Shown one piece after another: positions 1-9,351 of a stretch of 64,000 bases of DNA (positions are counted from its first letter, which is position 1; each line of letters begins with the position of its first letter). The stretch spans positions 1 to 64,000 of the forward strand of contig NZ_UETR01000018.1 in NCBI RefSeq assembly GCF_900491745.1. The letters are read 5' to 3'. The position numbers and the translations under genes were made by a program. A model generated the notes under the pieces. That model ran no database searches. It had not been told where the DNA came from and saw nothing but the letters and a program-made list of their open reading frames with translations. The DNA comes from Amarolinea aalborgensis. Lineage in GTDB: Bacteria > Chloroflexota > Anaerolineae > SSC4 > Amarolineaceae.

Positions 1-645
1 CACCAGGCCCAGGGACAAAAGCCGGGAACGGGCGCCGGGCCGCGCGGCCGTGACGCGGTAGGTCTGATTGAGCGCCGTCCACAGGCAGATGGCCAGCAGC
101 GCCAGCGCCGTCACCAGGTGCGCCGTCAGCCGATAGTGACTGACGCTGGGGCGGTCTTCCAGGCCGCTGGCGACCATGAACCAGCCCATGAAACCCTGGA
201 AGAGAAAAACAGCCGCAATGGCTAAATAGACGCCAGATTGGCGCCAGGGAATCAGCCCGCGCAGCAGGAAGTAGGCCAACGGCAGCGCCAGCGCCAGCCC
301 CACCAACCGGGCAATCAGCCGATGAAAGTATTCCACGTAGAAGATGGATTTGTACTCGGCCAAGGACATGCCCTGGTTGATCTTTAGATATTCGGGCGAT
401 TGCTGGTATTTGGCAAATTCCTCTTGCCAGGCCTGTTCGGTCAGCGGCGGCGCCACGCCGGTGATGACATTCCATTCGACGATGGAGAGGCCAGAGCGGC
501 TCAGGCGCACGTAGCCGCCTACGACCACCATCAGCGCCACCAGGATGCACATGATGTATAACCAGGTGGTGACGATGCGCCTCGGCTGCGCCTCAACCGC
601 GGTCGCAAACCGTTGTGCGCCAGGCAAAGCCATAGAGTCTTTCAT
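1..645 (-). CDS. ctaA: Heme A synthase, COX15/CtaA family (partial, 3' end beyond window)
   Basis: Integral membrane monooxygenase that converts heme O to heme A for aa3-type cytochrome oxidase. The N-terminal 215 residues are visible and the reading frame runs off the left edge. After a short N-tail the first membrane helix (LYIMCILVALMVVVGGYVRL) leads into the family signature RLSRSGLSIVEWN, then a periplasmic loop with PPLTEQAW and PEY. An FHRLIAR heme-ligand histidine segment and a GWFMVASGL...VSHYRLTAHL segment follow, which supply the other conserved histidines. Start at 645 is supported by GAGGA 6 nt upstream; a second ATG lies at 633. It has its own promoter upstream and is not part of the LVIVD operon behind it. 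Family assignment is from motifs only and is solid. It implies aerobic respiration. Confidence 0.9.
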   Translation of the reverse strand, partial: MKDSMALPGAQRFATAVEAQPRRIVTTWLYIMCILVALMVVVGGYVRLSRSGLSIVEWNVITGVAPPLTEQAWQEEFAKYQQSPEYLKINQGMSLAEYKSIFYVEYFHRLIARLVGLALALPLAYFLLRGLIPWRQSGVYLAIAAVFLFQGFMGWFMVASGLEDRPSVSHYRLTAHLVTALALLAICLWTALNQTYRVTAARPGARSRLLSLGLV

Positions 646-768
646 GCGAATTCCTCATGCAGTCAGTCGTCCACCGCGCAGGCGATGATGAAAGAGCCGG
701 GGCGTCGCGTCCCACGCTGCGCATCTTTCGCCATTCGCATGGTGAACGACTAGGATGGATGTGGGTGC

Positions 769-797
769 ATCATACCACGATCATCCCCGCGGTACAA
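769..797 (-). promoter_or_regulatory. Sigma70-type promoter for ctaA
   Basis: On the minus strand TTGTAC is followed after 17 bp by TATGAT, pointing at ctaA with a leader of about 115 nt. The 208 bases between ctaA and the LVIVD gene otherwise show nothing recognisable. Confidence 0.5.
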
Positions 798-853
798 AAA
801 TCTTGTGAAACATGGAACAGCTCGATCGGGCGCGGCGCGCTTGGCGCCAGCCA

Positions 854-2872
854 TCACGGCGGGAATGGAAGGATGCGATAACGATTGAAGACGAGCGGCA
901 GGCGCACGGCCCGCGGCGCGCCCGGCGCATCCGTGGTGTAGGCGCTGATCAGGCCGCCCTCACCGTCAGCCACGTAGAGCAAATTACCGGCCAGATGCAG
1001 CCCACGCGCGTAGCTCAGGGTGCTGAAGGCGCTGACGCGCTGCGGCCTGGCCGGTTGGCTGATGTCCAGTACCACAATGCCGCCGCCGGCATCGGCCAGG
1101 TAGGCATAGCGGCCGACAACTTCGACGGCGTGCAGGTCCTGGGTGCTGGTGTACACGCCAAGCAGGGTCGGCGCCGCGGGATTGCTGGCGTCAACGATCT
1201 GCAAACCGCCGGTGCCCGCGGCCACCAGGGCCAGGGTGGAGGTCACAGAACCGCTGATGGAACGCGTGATTGCCAGGCCAAACGCGTAGCCAGGGAGGCT
1301 GAGCGTGGCCAGCCCGCCGGGCGCGGCGGGGTTACGCACATCCACGATGGTCAGTCCGGCGTTGCCATCTGCCAGGTAGGCCAGGTTTTCAAACAAGCGA
1401 ATGCCTTCTGCATCGCCTGGGGTGTCGAACGCGCCAATGCGCGCGGGAAACATGGGCCGACTCACGTCAATCACCTGCAAACCGCCATCGAAACCGTCAG
1501 CCACAAAGGCCAACGTGCCAGAGATCGCCACATCTTCAGCGTTGCCCGGGGTGTCGAAAGCCCCGCGCAGCGTGATCGTTGGCGGCCGGCTGACATCAAT
1601 GATTTGCAGGCCACGATCGTGGTCAGCCACATACGCAAAATTACCCGCCACCCGCACGCTGCGTGCGATGCCCGGGGTGTTGTACGCGCCGTATGGCCGC
1701 GGCGCGGTCATGTTGCTCACATCCACGAGCTGCAGCCCACTGTAGCCAGCAGCCACATACACGATCTGATCACGCGCCGTGACGCCGTAGGCATAGCCTG
1801 GGATGGTGTACGCGCCGAGCAGGCGCGGCGCGCTGGGCGTTGCCACATCTACGAGCTGCAGTCCGCTGGTGTGATCGGTGACGTAGGCCACGCGCCCTAC
1901 CACGAACGCGCTGGACGCCGCGCGCGGCGTGTAGAAGAAACCGCGCAGCGTGGGTGTGAGCGGATTTGCCACGTCAATCAACTGCAGGCCGGCGCGGCCG
2001 TCGGCCACATAGGCCATCGTGCCGCTGAGGCTGACGCTGCTGGCAAAGCCGGGTGTGTTGTACGCGCCGCGCAGTTGAGGCGCGGCCGGGTTGCTGATGT
2101 CCAGAATCTGCAGCCCCACTTCGCCGCCGGCCAGATAGGCCAGGTTCCCACTGACCTGCACATCGCGCATGTAGCTTGGAAAGGGGATCGTATGGCGGCC
2201 GCGTAGTTCAGGATTGGCGGGGTTGCTGACGTTGACGATCTCCATGATGCCGCTGCAGCCACTGGAGATGCACGCGCCCTCAGACACGAACGCCAGGCCG
2301 CCGCTGACCGTGACGTTTTGGATGACGTTGGCCGCTTGATAGATGCCCAGCAGGCGCGGAGCCAGCAGATTGCTCACGTCCACAATCTGCAGCGAAGTGT
2401 AGTCGGCCACGTAGGCCACGCTGCCGACGACGCTCACGCCCAGCGCAAAACCAGGCGTGTCAAAGATGCCCAGGCGCTGCGGCTCAGCCGGGGTGCTTGC
2501 ATCGTACAGGTAGAGTCCACTGTCGCCCAGCGCAACGAAAACCAGGCTGCCAATGACCTGGAGGTTGCGCACGATGTCGGGCAGCAGCGGCGTCTGCCCG
2601 ACGAGCACGGGAGCGCTCGGATTGGCGATGTTGAGGATTTGCAGGCGAAAACCGGCGCCGAGATAGGCATAAGGCTCGACGACCTGCGTCGTGTAGCTCG
2701 GTCCGCCGATCTGACCTAACTGAGTCAGGATGAAAGGAGGCGCAGGGGCTAGTGGTGTGGCCGGCGTCGAGGCGGGGATGGCGTGGAGGCCTGGCTGCGC
2801 CCAGGCCGGGCTTGTGATGATGACCAACGTCAGAAGCGCAAGCCCGGCCTGGACGAAGTGTTTTTTCTGCAT
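854..2872 (-). CDS. Secreted LVIVD-repeat beta-propeller-like protein
   Basis: 672-residue exported protein. Residues 1-25 form a Sec signal peptide (MQKKHF, hydrophobic core, AWA cleavage site). The rest is a chain of about a dozen 40-45-residue LVIVD repeats, each reading roughly GLQIIDVSNPAAPxLRGAYxTPGxAxxVxVxGxLAYVAD. LVIVD repeats are predicted to fold as extracellular beta-propeller blades; the ligand is unknown. The ATG lies 3 nt after the stop of the upstream glycosidase-like gene, so it is the last gene of a three-gene operon starting at 5705. A longer homologue lies at 35128-37839. No anchor or sorting motif is visible at the C-terminus, which ends in a short basic and hydrophobic tail. 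The repeat family is certain; the function is not known. Confidence 0.85.
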   Translation of the reverse strand: MQKKHFVQAGLALLTLVIITSPAWAQPGLHAIPASTPATPLAPAPPFILTQLGQIGGPSYTTQVVEPYAYLGAGFRLQILNIANPSAPVLVGQTPLLPDIVRNLQVIGSLVFVALGDSGLYLYDASTPAEPQRLGIFDTPGFALGVSVVGSVAYVADYTSLQIVDVSNLLAPRLLGIYQAANVIQNVTVSGGLAFVSEGACISSGCSGIMEIVNVSNPANPELRGRHTIPFPSYMRDVQVSGNLAYLAGGEVGLQILDISNPAAPQLRGAYNTPGFASSVSLSGTMAYVADGRAGLQLIDVANPLTPTLRGFFYTPRAASSAFVVGRVAYVTDHTSGLQLVDVATPSAPRLLGAYTIPGYAYGVTARDQIVYVAAGYSGLQLVDVSNMTAPRPYGAYNTPGIARSVRVAGNFAYVADHDRGLQIIDVSRPPTITLRGAFDTPGNAEDVAISGTLAFVADGFDGGLQVIDVSRPMFPARIGAFDTPGDAEGIRLFENLAYLADGNAGLTIVDVRNPAAPGGLATLSLPGYAFGLAITRSISGSVTSTLALVAAGTGGLQIVDASNPAAPTLLGVYTSTQDLHAVEVVGRYAYLADAGGGIVVLDISQPARPQRVSAFSTLSYARGLHLAGNLLYVADGEGGLISAYTTDAPGAPRAVRLPLVFNRYRILPFPP

Positions 2873-2875
2873 GAC

Positions 2876-4660
2876 TTAGCGCCGCCGGATGGCCGGCAGG
2901 TACGTGCGCGTCGCGGGGACATGAACCTGCACGACGACCAGATTGTTGTTCGGGTTGGCATCGTTGGGCGCGGGCGAGATGTAGGCAGAGACATTGTAGA
3001 AGCCAGGCGTCACATCCAGCCACTCGAAAGCAGCGCTCACGGGCAGATGCGGCGAATTCTGAACGTTCAGGGTGACGCTGCCCAGGTAAGCGCCGGCATT
3101 GGGTTGACCCCGCCAGAACTGCACTTCCAGGTCGCCTACCACGCCAACGCCGCCCAAGTTGGAGATATCCACACTCAAGGGTACGGTAATGGTGCCGGTC
3201 ACCCCGATCGCGGGCAGGGGCCCGGCCGTGGTGTGCAAATTGCTGAGCTGCAAATCCAAGAATGCGGGCGGCGTCAAGGTCGAAGTTCTAGAGTTGTTGT
3301 TTTCGCGGAACTCGCGCACCATGTTCAACGGGTCAGCCTGGACGAAGATCGGCGTTGTCTGGCTGATTACGTGTTCCCAGGCCACCTGAACAGCCGCCGG
3401 CGGGCTGTGGCGTGCGGGCAACCCAGACGCCACCGTCACGTCGCCGATGGTCAGCGAGGGGTTTTCTGGCGCGCCAACGCCGAAGCGAACGCCGAAGCGA
3501 CCAGCGGCCTGGTTGCCGGTGTTGATCACCGCGGCGTCCAGCGTCAGCCGGCTCGGCTGATTCTCGAACACGGCCCAGGTTGCTGAGTAAGAAGGTCCTG
3601 CGCTGATTTCCAGATCGCTGTACCAGGTGCGATGATTGAGGGTCCAATTGGCATAGGCGTCGCCAATGGGAGTCAGTTGATGCGTGGCGCGGTCGAACAG
3701 AGAACGAACATACTGCCCCTCGAACTGCTCGCTGTCGAGCGAGAACCAACACCAACGCTGAACCAGGCGATAGTCATCCTCTGGCATTCCCAAAGCCGGG
3801 TCGCGCAGCGAATTGAACAAGTTGAAGGTGCCGGTGAGAAAGCGTGCGACGCGGGCATATTCGAAGCCGTAGTTTGCCGGCAAGAGGATGCCATACTCTG
3901 TATTGATCAGGGGTTTGTTCTGCTGCCCATGATCCTTCATCCAGCGGCGGAAACGAATGACCTGTTCCTGCACCAGGTCAATCCGGTCGTGATCGTCAAT
4001 TTCCCACAGCATGCCCTGAGTGGCATTGACGCCTGGGGGAATGGACGCGCCCCACGAGTTGATCTGTTCGCGCAGCACGAAGGTGTGCATGTTCCACACA
4101 TCTACCGGCATGTCGCTGCCATAGCGGCTGCGATAGCTGTTCCAGACCAGGTCAAGCCACTGTAGGCGCAAGGGGGTGCCCTGGGTGACGCCATTGATGG
4201 CAATTTTGGCCGTGGGGTCGTGCTCTTTGATGAAGGTATAGGCGTCGTGATAGGCTACGGCATAGTCCTGCGGCAGGACATTGTCTTGCCAGATGTTGTC
4301 GGCCTCATTGCCCACAATCCAGGTGCGCCCCAGGTTGCGACTGATGACCGTTGCCAGGTAATCGCCACTGGGCCGGTAGGTTGCGCCGCTCACACGCAGC
4401 ATCGGCATGTAGATGTAGCCGTCCGGCTCGGCCGGCGCCAACTGAGCGTCCCAGCGAACATACCAGCCGCCGTGCAGCAGCCCTATGTCGTATCCGCTGA
4501 TGGTTGAGGCCACGCCGAAACCGGCGCGCTCGTTGTCGGAACCAATGTAGCTGGGCGGGGGTTGCGCGCTCTGATGTACCATGGCCAGCACGATGAAAAC
4601 CGGCCCGGCGACATTCCAAAAGCCCGCCGGCCAACGCAGGCGTCGAAGTGATGTGCGCAT
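2876..4660 (-). CDS. Exported glycoside-hydrolase-like TIM barrel with CARDB-type domains
   Basis: 594-residue protein with an N-terminal signal or anchor helix. The first ~330 residues look like a clan-A glycosidase barrel: a strand ending in IVGNEADN (Asn-Glu acid/base motif) and a later NTEYGILLP strand in the position of the nucleophile Glu. The C-terminal half carries two CARDB-like Ig domains, recognised by phrases such as VAWEHV, VQADPLNMVREFRENNN and NPNNNLVVVQV. The substrate cannot be read from sequence. The chosen ATG (4660) starts 1 nt after the stop of the upstream propeller gene and has GGAGGT 4 nt upstream; an in-frame ATG at 4672 overlaps that gene. A catalytically inactive scaffold is possible, but both candidate glutamates are present. 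Confidence 0.7.
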   Translation of the reverse strand: MRTSLRRLRWPAGFWNVAGPVFIVLAMVHQSAQPPPSYIGSDNERAGFGVASTISGYDIGLLHGGWYVRWDAQLAPAEPDGYIYMPMLRVSGATYRPSGDYLATVISRNLGRTWIVGNEADNIWQDNVLPQDYAVAYHDAYTFIKEHDPTAKIAINGVTQGTPLRLQWLDLVWNSYRSRYGSDMPVDVWNMHTFVLREQINSWGASIPPGVNATQGMLWEIDDHDRIDLVQEQVIRFRRWMKDHGQQNKPLINTEYGILLPANYGFEYARVARFLTGTFNLFNSLRDPALGMPEDDYRLVQRWCWFSLDSEQFEGQYVRSLFDRATHQLTPIGDAYANWTLNHRTWYSDLEISAGPSYSATWAVFENQPSRLTLDAAVINTGNQAAGRFGVRFGVGAPENPSLTIGDVTVASGLPARHSPPAAVQVAWEHVISQTTPIFVQADPLNMVREFRENNNSRTSTLTPPAFLDLQLSNLHTTAGPLPAIGVTGTITVPLSVDISNLGGVGVVGDLEVQFWRGQPNAGAYLGSVTLNVQNSPHLPVSAAFEWLDVTPGFYNVSAYISPAPNDANPNNNLVVVQVHVPATRTYLPAIRRR

Positions 4661-4661
4661 G

Positions 4662-5705
4662 TTACCTCCCATGCCAGGTGGGGAAACGATCTACTGATTT
4701 CTCGTTCGTCAGGCGGCGCAGATTCGAGCCATCGCGCGCCATGATGTACAAGTCCCAATTGGGGTCATCGCGATCGGAGGCGAAGACGATGGACTGACCA
4801 TCCCGCGCCCAAACCGGTGTGATGTTATTGGCGGCCAGGTCGCTGATGCGCCGCACATCGCTGCCATCAGGCTTCATCACATAGATGCCGAAGTTGCCGT
4901 TGCCTTCCTGGTTGCTTTGAAACAGAATCTCGCGGCCGTCCGGCGACCAACGCGGATACAACTCGTCGCTCTTGCTGCTCGTCAGCGCCTTTTGATTGCT
5001 GCCGTCCGCGTCCATCACGTAGATGTTGCGATCGCCGTCGCGCTCAGAGACAAAGGCGATCTTCTGCCCATCGGGTGACCAGTCGCCGCGGCTTTCGTTG
5101 GTGGCGGTCCTGGTCATGTTCTTGATGTTGCTGCCATCCGCGTTGCAGGTGTACAACTGGAAGATGGCATTCTCTCCCCGATTCGTCTGGAAGAGAATCT
5201 TGTTGCCATCGGGCGACCAGTCGGGCGACCAGCTGTGGTTGGCCTGGAACGGCATGAGTGGATGCTGATTGCTGCCATCCACATTCATGACATAGATCTG
5301 CAAGGCTTCTTTGTCCATGCGGTCGGTGACGAAGACCACCTGGCTGCCATCCGGCGACCAGGCCGGTTCGACGTTTGTTCCAATATCGGCGCCGGTCGTC
5401 AATTTGCGCTTATTGTTCCCATCGTCATCCATGATCCAGAGCTGAAGATCATCGCTCGGTCCAGAATGCCAAATGATGCGCCCGGGCTGCGGCGTGGCCG
5501 TTGGCGCGGGGGTGTCGGTGGGTGCAATGACCAGGCGCGACGTCTCCGCCGGGGGGTTGAAGTACATCAACGCCGCGGCGCCCCACACGATGACAGTAAA
5601 CGCGGTCAATATCAGGCGACGCCGAGTCTGGCTTCCGAAGATGGCGCTGCCCAGGCCGCTTAATCCCAACAGGATCAGCAGGGCAATGATCAGGTATCGT
5701 AACAC
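4662..5705 (-). CDS. Membrane-anchored WD40-like (TolB/PD40) beta-propeller
   Basis: 347 residues. Two hydrophobic segments lie at residues 3-24 and 32-50, followed by a Thr/Pro linker (APTDTPAPTATPQP) and then six PD40 blades. Each blade carries the signature WSPDGxxIxFxSxRxG and xxIYVMxxDGSNxxxLT. The fold resembles the periplasmic TolB propeller, but no Tol/Pal partner genes are present. The role is probably protein or glycan binding outside the membrane. The start is a GTG at 5705 with AGGTGA just upstream. It is the first gene of the operon with the glycosidase-like and LVIVD genes, and a promoter lies 260 nt upstream. Confidence 0.8.
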   Translation of the reverse strand: MLRYLIIALLILLGLSGLGSAIFGSQTRRRLILTAFTVIVWGAAALMYFNPPAETSRLVIAPTDTPAPTATPQPGRIIWHSGPSDDLQLWIMDDDGNNKRKLTTGADIGTNVEPAWSPDGSQVVFVTDRMDKEALQIYVMNVDGSNQHPLMPFQANHSWSPDWSPDGNKILFQTNRGENAIFQLYTCNADGSNIKNMTRTATNESRGDWSPDGQKIAFVSERDGDRNIYVMDADGSNQKALTSSKSDELYPRWSPDGREILFQSNQEGNGNFGIYVMKPDGSDVRRISDLAANNITPVWARDGQSIVFASDRDDPNWDLYIMARDGSNLRRLTNEKSVDRFPTWHGR

Positions 5706-5968
5706 GTCTTCACCTCACATCACAATCGGTTATGGTTTGACCAGGATCTTTGACTCCATCGGCGGCATCCCTTGCAACACGCCATTCCTACGTAGATGAC
5801 GCGTCGAGCAGGGCCACACCGTGTTTGTCCTGTGTGGGCGATCACGGACATCACTGGGGAAAGAGTGCGCGGAATTTGTGCAATCCGGCAAATGCCGCCG
5901 CGCGATTCGTCGGCCTCATTCCCCTGGCGAGGTTGCATTGGGCAGTGACGAGACGGGTAATTGGTCGC

Positions 5969-5998
5969 ATTATAACACGCGCAGCGCGTAACGTTCAA
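5969..5998 (-). promoter_or_regulatory. Promoter for the propeller-glycosidase-LVIVD operon
   Basis: Minus-strand TTGAAC, 18-bp spacer, TATAAT. It lies in the 335-bp gap 5706-6040, giving a leader of about 260 nt. No open frame or structured RNA was recognised in the leader. Confidence 0.5.
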
Positions 5999-6040
5999 AA
6001 CTTACGTCATGAAGTCCATCATGCGCGTGTGGGCTGCGCA

Positions 6041-7036
6041 TCACCAGTCGGTGGTGAGCAGACGCATGACGTCCGCTGTGCTGTAGCTGCCGCGCATGCG
6101 CACGCGCGTCAGCTCGAAGAGGTGCTCACTGCTGTGGGTGGCGCCTTGACGAACGGTCACCGCGCCCCAGAAATTGGCCGACTGCACCACCTGCATCGCC
6201 AGGGCATCGTAGCGGCCGCTGGGGTAGCAAAAGACCCGTGGCGTGAAGCCGAGACGGCTTTCGATCATTTCGCGTGAGCCGAGTGCTTGCCAGACCAGGA
6301 AATCCAGCGGTTGGCCGGCCAGGTCGGGATGATTGCGCGAGTGCGAGCCGATGTCCATGCCGGCGTCGTGCATGGCGCGCAGCTCATCCCAGGTCATGTA
6401 ACCGGGACGGCCGGCATCCACAAAATCGGTAATGACAAAGAACGTGGCCGTGAAGCCAGCTTGTTTGAGCAGGGGAAACGCGTGGTCGAAGTTGTCCTGG
6501 TAGCCGTCGTCGAAGGTGAGCACGACGCTCTTGGGGGGCAAGACGGGCTGACCGGTCGCCAGGTAGCTGATGAGATCACTCAGGCGCACGCTGACGAAGC
6601 CTGCCGCGGCCATGGCCTCGATCTGAGCAGACAGTTGCGCGGGCGTCACGGACAAATCGCGCCGATAGATGTCGGCATCGGCAGGCGGCTCAGAGACATA
6701 GTGGTACATCAGAATAGGTGCGTTCGCCGTCCGCACGGTTCCGTCTGGGGTAGGGCCAGGCGTGACCGTGGCCGTGGGCGTCAGGGTGGGTGTGGTCGTG
6801 GCGGTCGGCGTCGCGCTGGCGGTCGGCGTTATGGTCGGGGTTGGCCGGTCGGTTGGGGTGTTCGTCGGCGTGGACGTAACCGTCGGCGTTTGCGTGGGGG
6901 TCCACGTCGCCGTCATTGTTGGCGCGGCGACCGGGCCGCATGCGCCGAGAGTGAGCAGGAGCCAGGCCGCAAGGAAAAGCAGGCCGTAGGCGTTAGAATT
7001 CAATGTCAATGCTCTGGCGCTTGGACACGATGACAT
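6041..7036 (-). CDS. Polysaccharide deacetylase (NodB) lipoprotein
   Basis: About 331 residues. A hydrophobic signal ends in the lipobox LTLGAC, followed by a ~65-residue Thr/Pro linker (TPTQTPTVTSTPTNTPT...) and a carbohydrate esterase 4 domain. Seen motifs are ILMYHYV, TFDDGYQDN (catalytic base and metal Asp), HSRNHPDL (two metal-binding His) and CYPSGRYD. It removes N-acetyl groups from an extracellular polysaccharide or peptidoglycan. It is the last gene of the glycosyltransferase operon, which suggests it modifies the polymer made there. The start is unclear: the frame is open to 7090 and the beginning overlaps the 88-residue gene, with ATGs at 7042 and 7036 and TTGs at 7009 and 7003. 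None has a strong ribosome binding site, so coupling to the upstream gene is likely. Confidence 0.85.
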   Translation of the reverse strand: MSSCPSARALTLNSNAYGLLFLAAWLLLTLGACGPVAAPTMTATWTPTQTPTVTSTPTNTPTDRPTPTITPTASATPTATTTPTLTPTATVTPGPTPDGTVRTANAPILMYHYVSEPPADADIYRRDLSVTPAQLSAQIEAMAAAGFVSVRLSDLISYLATGQPVLPPKSVVLTFDDGYQDNFDHAFPLLKQAGFTATFFVITDFVDAGRPGYMTWDELRAMHDAGMDIGSHSRNHPDLAGQPLDFLVWQALGSREMIESRLGFTPRVFCYPSGRYDALAMQVVQSANFWGAVTVRQGATHSSEHLFELTRVRMRGSYSTADVMRLLTTDW

Positions 7037-7259
7037 CGCCATTGGCCTGGACGCCCGATTTGCGCGCATTGCGCTCGAGCGCGTCGTCAATCAAAACCCG
7101 CCAGGCAAGCAAGAATTCACGTTCAGAGGCATGCATATGCGTCCAGAATTCATCGGGCGGGCAGAACTGATCCATCTCGCGGCGCAGCCCCTGGAACCCA
7201 TCCAGGAGCCAGAATGCCCACGAGAAATCGGCCGACGAATCGTGGCGTTGAGACGGCAT
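6993..7259 (-). CDS. Small conserved-looking acidic protein of unknown function
   Basis: 88 residues, soluble, without signal. It is rich in aromatic residues in its first half (DFSWAFWLLDGFQGLRREMDQF) and has a charged helix (REFLLAWRVLIDDALERN). I do not recognise a family; the composition looks like a real helical protein. It starts 13 nt after the methyltransferase stop and overlaps the deacetylase start by about 45 nt, so it is embedded in the polysaccharide operon. The partial amphipathic pattern suggests a small adaptor or regulator, but that is a guess. Confidence 0.6.
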   Translation of the reverse strand: MPSQRHDSSADFSWAFWLLDGFQGLRREMDQFCPPDEFWTHMHASEREFLLAWRVLIDDALERNARKSGVQANGDVIVSKRQSIDIEF

Positions 7260-7272
7260 GCACAGAACCTTC

Positions 7273-8022
7273 CTACTTACGCGCCAGGCAAATGATGGAT
7301 GTACCGATGGGCAGGGAGAGGCGGCTGATCAATGCGGCCTCCACTTTGCCTACGCTGCTCAACAGGGCATTGACCACCGGCGACGCGGCTTCCATTTCAA
7401 CCTGGTAGGCGTCTTCATCGAAATGGGGCGACGCCAGTTTTGGTTCGGCCCGGCCCCGGCGCAGCAAGATCAAGCCGGCTGCCAAGGGAAAGGCAAAGAA
7501 ATTGTTGTAGCTTGTGTGCAAGACCTGGAAGCCTTGTTGTTGCAGCTTGGACGTCAGCTCGGGCGCGGTGTAGCGGCGCTGATGCGCGTTGATGACGTCG
7601 TTTTGGCTCCACAGCCACATCAAGGCTGGCACCGTGACCAGCAGATGGCCGCCCGGACGCAGAACCCGGTGACATTCGGCAAAGACGCCGATCTCGTTGG
7701 GCACATGCTCCACGGTGTCGAGCAGCGCCACCAGGCCAAAGGTGTTGTCGGCAAAGGGGAGGGCGTCAGCGCTGCCCTCGCGCACGTTCAGGCCGCGTGC
7801 GCGCGCCACGCGCAACGGTTTGGGGTTGGGGTCAATGCCGGTCACGCGGCCATAATGAGCCAGGTGATGGGCCATGTTGCCCGCGCCGCAGCCCACATCG
7901 AGCACGAGGCGCTGGCTGTCGGCCGGTAAGAAGCGGTCGAGCAGTCCCAGGATGGCCCGTGTGCGGCTGGCAAACCACCAGTGTTTGTCTTCTTCGAGCA
8001 TTACTTGCATGTCTGTTTTCAT
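7273..8022 (-). CDS. Class I SAM-dependent methyltransferase
   Basis: 249 residues. The N-terminus KTDMQVMLEEDKHWWFASR is typical of small methyltransferases in sugar and lipid clusters. SAM-binding motif I is LVLDVGCGAGNM, motif II is GIDPNPKP, and the post-motif segment is LLDTVEHVPNE and LRPGGHLLVTVPAL. The hydrophobic C-terminal helix (NNFFAFPLAAGLILLRRG) may touch the membrane. The acceptor is unknown; from context a glycolipid or polysaccharide intermediate is likely. ATG at 8022 is preferred over an upstream in-frame start (8088) because the conserved core begins right there. Confidence 0.85.
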   Translation of the reverse strand: MKTDMQVMLEEDKHWWFASRTRAILGLLDRFLPADSQRLVLDVGCGAGNMAHHLAHYGRVTGIDPNPKPLRVARARGLNVREGSADALPFADNTFGLVALLDTVEHVPNEIGVFAECHRVLRPGGHLLVTVPALMWLWSQNDVINAHQRRYTAPELTSKLQQQGFQVLHTSYNNFFAFPLAAGLILLRRGRAEPKLASPHFDEDAYQVEMEAASPVVNALLSSVGKVEAALISRLSLPIGTSIICLARK

Positions 8023-8121
8023 GAACACCGTCTGATGCGTGATTGAATAGGGTAAGCCATGCCTGACATTGTACCTCAGACACAGCATGTAGACAAGAAG
8101 ATGTAGTGAGTGGGGTCTGCT

Positions 8122-9351
8122 TCAGGCCAACGCGGCCGGCAGCGCGGCCAAGACCTGCTCTACGGTGATGGCGCGCACGCAGGGATGCAGAGGCAGCGAC
8201 GCGTCTGTGAAGTCAAGCCGGTTGCAGGGCGCGCAGGTCCAGGCCGATGTCAACACGCGGTGGCGCCTCGGATCGCCCCACGGGCCAAAGGCGGCCGCGT
8301 CCACCGGGCCATAGAGGTGAATGGTGGGGGCGCCTACGGCTACTGCCAAGTGCATAGGGCCGCTGTCCAGGCCGATGACCAGGGCGCCGCGTTGAAATAG
8401 GGCCGCCGCCTGCTCCAGGCTGGTATGACCTACGAGCGAGGGCAGCGGCTGCGGCAGGCGCGCGTTGATGGCCTGCGCCAGCGACGCTTCCGCGGGGCCG
8501 CCGGTCAGCAGCAGTGCCAGCCCTTTCTCCTGCAGGGCGCTTGCCAGCGCGGCCCAGGCTTCCACGCGCCACAGTTTGACCGCCGCGCCGCTGCCTGGCT
8601 GCAAGATCACCAGCGGCTGCGCAAGCAGAGCATGCTCACGCAGCCAGACTTCAGCCCAAGTTGCGGCTGTCTCGCTCACCGTGAAGTGCAGCGGCGCCGG
8701 CTCCGCTGGCGCTTGGCCGGTGGCGGCCGCGGCCAGAGTCAGGTTTTGCCGGACTTCGTGCTGGCGCGGGGTGTAGGGAATCGCGGTGGTCAGGAAAGGC
8801 GCACATTCGGGGATGGCAAAGCCGATGCGCTGCGGAATGGACGCGCGTTGGGTCAGCCATGCGCCCCACCAGTGGTCGAAGCGCAGAATCAACGCGAGGT
8901 CAAAGCGCTGCGCGGCCAGGCGCGCAGCCTCCGCGCGCAGCAGCCGATAGGGCGCGGTCAGACTGGCGGCCGGCTGGCGCGTGAAGCCGGGGAAGGGCAG
9001 GGTGCGGATGTCATCCAGGGCCGGGTGGCCGGCCAAAACGGCCTGACCCCACGGGCCAACGAGCGCCGTGATGTGCGCGGCGGGCCAGGCCTGGCGCAGA
9101 TGGTGCAGCGCCGGCGTGGTAAAAAGCAAGTCGCCCAGGTGATCGGGCCGGATGACCAGGACGCGGCCTGGCGGCGGCATACGGTTCGCGGCCGGCGGCG
9201 CTGTCAAGCGGCTGCGAGGGGCCAGTAGGCGCAGCAGGAGCAGCCGCAACGCCTGGCGACCGCTGCGCCGTTGGCGGCGCGCATTTTCTGCTTGATGGCG
9301 AGCCGCCAGGGCGGCCTGGGCCGGCGTTGACCAGGTGAGGGCGTCGCTCAT
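8122..9351 (-). CDS. Glycosyltransferase family 9 (heptosyltransferase-like)
   Basis: 409 residues with two Rossmann domains of the GT-B fold. The N-terminal half begins after a ~60-residue basic lead with RVLVIRPDHLGDLLFTTPAL, the ADP-heptose transferase signature. The C-terminal half has VILQPGSGAAVKLW, LLTGGPAEASLA, the nucleotide-binding GLDSGPMHLAVAVGAPTIHLYGP, and a terminal Cys cluster (CAPCN...HPC) seen in many GT9 proteins. The start at 9351 forms an ATGA overlap with the preceding GT4 stop, indicating translational coupling. In a single-membrane lineage this enzyme probably glycosylates a surface polymer and not LPS; the donor is not determinable. Confidence 0.85.
   Translation of the reverse strand: MSDALTWSTPAQAALAARHQAENARRQRRSGRQALRLLLLRLLAPRSRLTAPPAANRMPPPGRVLVIRPDHLGDLLFTTPALHHLRQAWPAAHITALVGPWGQAVLAGHPALDDIRTLPFPGFTRQPAASLTAPYRLLRAEAARLAAQRFDLALILRFDHWWGAWLTQRASIPQRIGFAIPECAPFLTTAIPYTPRQHEVRQNLTLAAAATGQAPAEPAPLHFTVSETAATWAEVWLREHALLAQPLVILQPGSGAAVKLWRVEAWAALASALQEKGLALLLTGGPAEASLAQAINARLPQPLPSLVGHTSLEQAAALFQRGALVIGLDSGPMHLAVAVGAPTIHLYGPVDAAAFGPWGDPRRHRVLTSAWTCAPCNRLDFTDASLPLHPCVRAITVEQVLAALPAALA

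Noticed and set aside
780..825. parS-like sequence ttgtgaaaca
   Set aside because: Only half of the 16-bp palindrome is present.
812..2206. Long plus-strand frame opposite the LVIVD gene at 854-2872, and the similar one at 36082-36624
   Set aside because: The repetitive DVHDLQ-type translation mirrors the LVIVD repeats and has no start signals.
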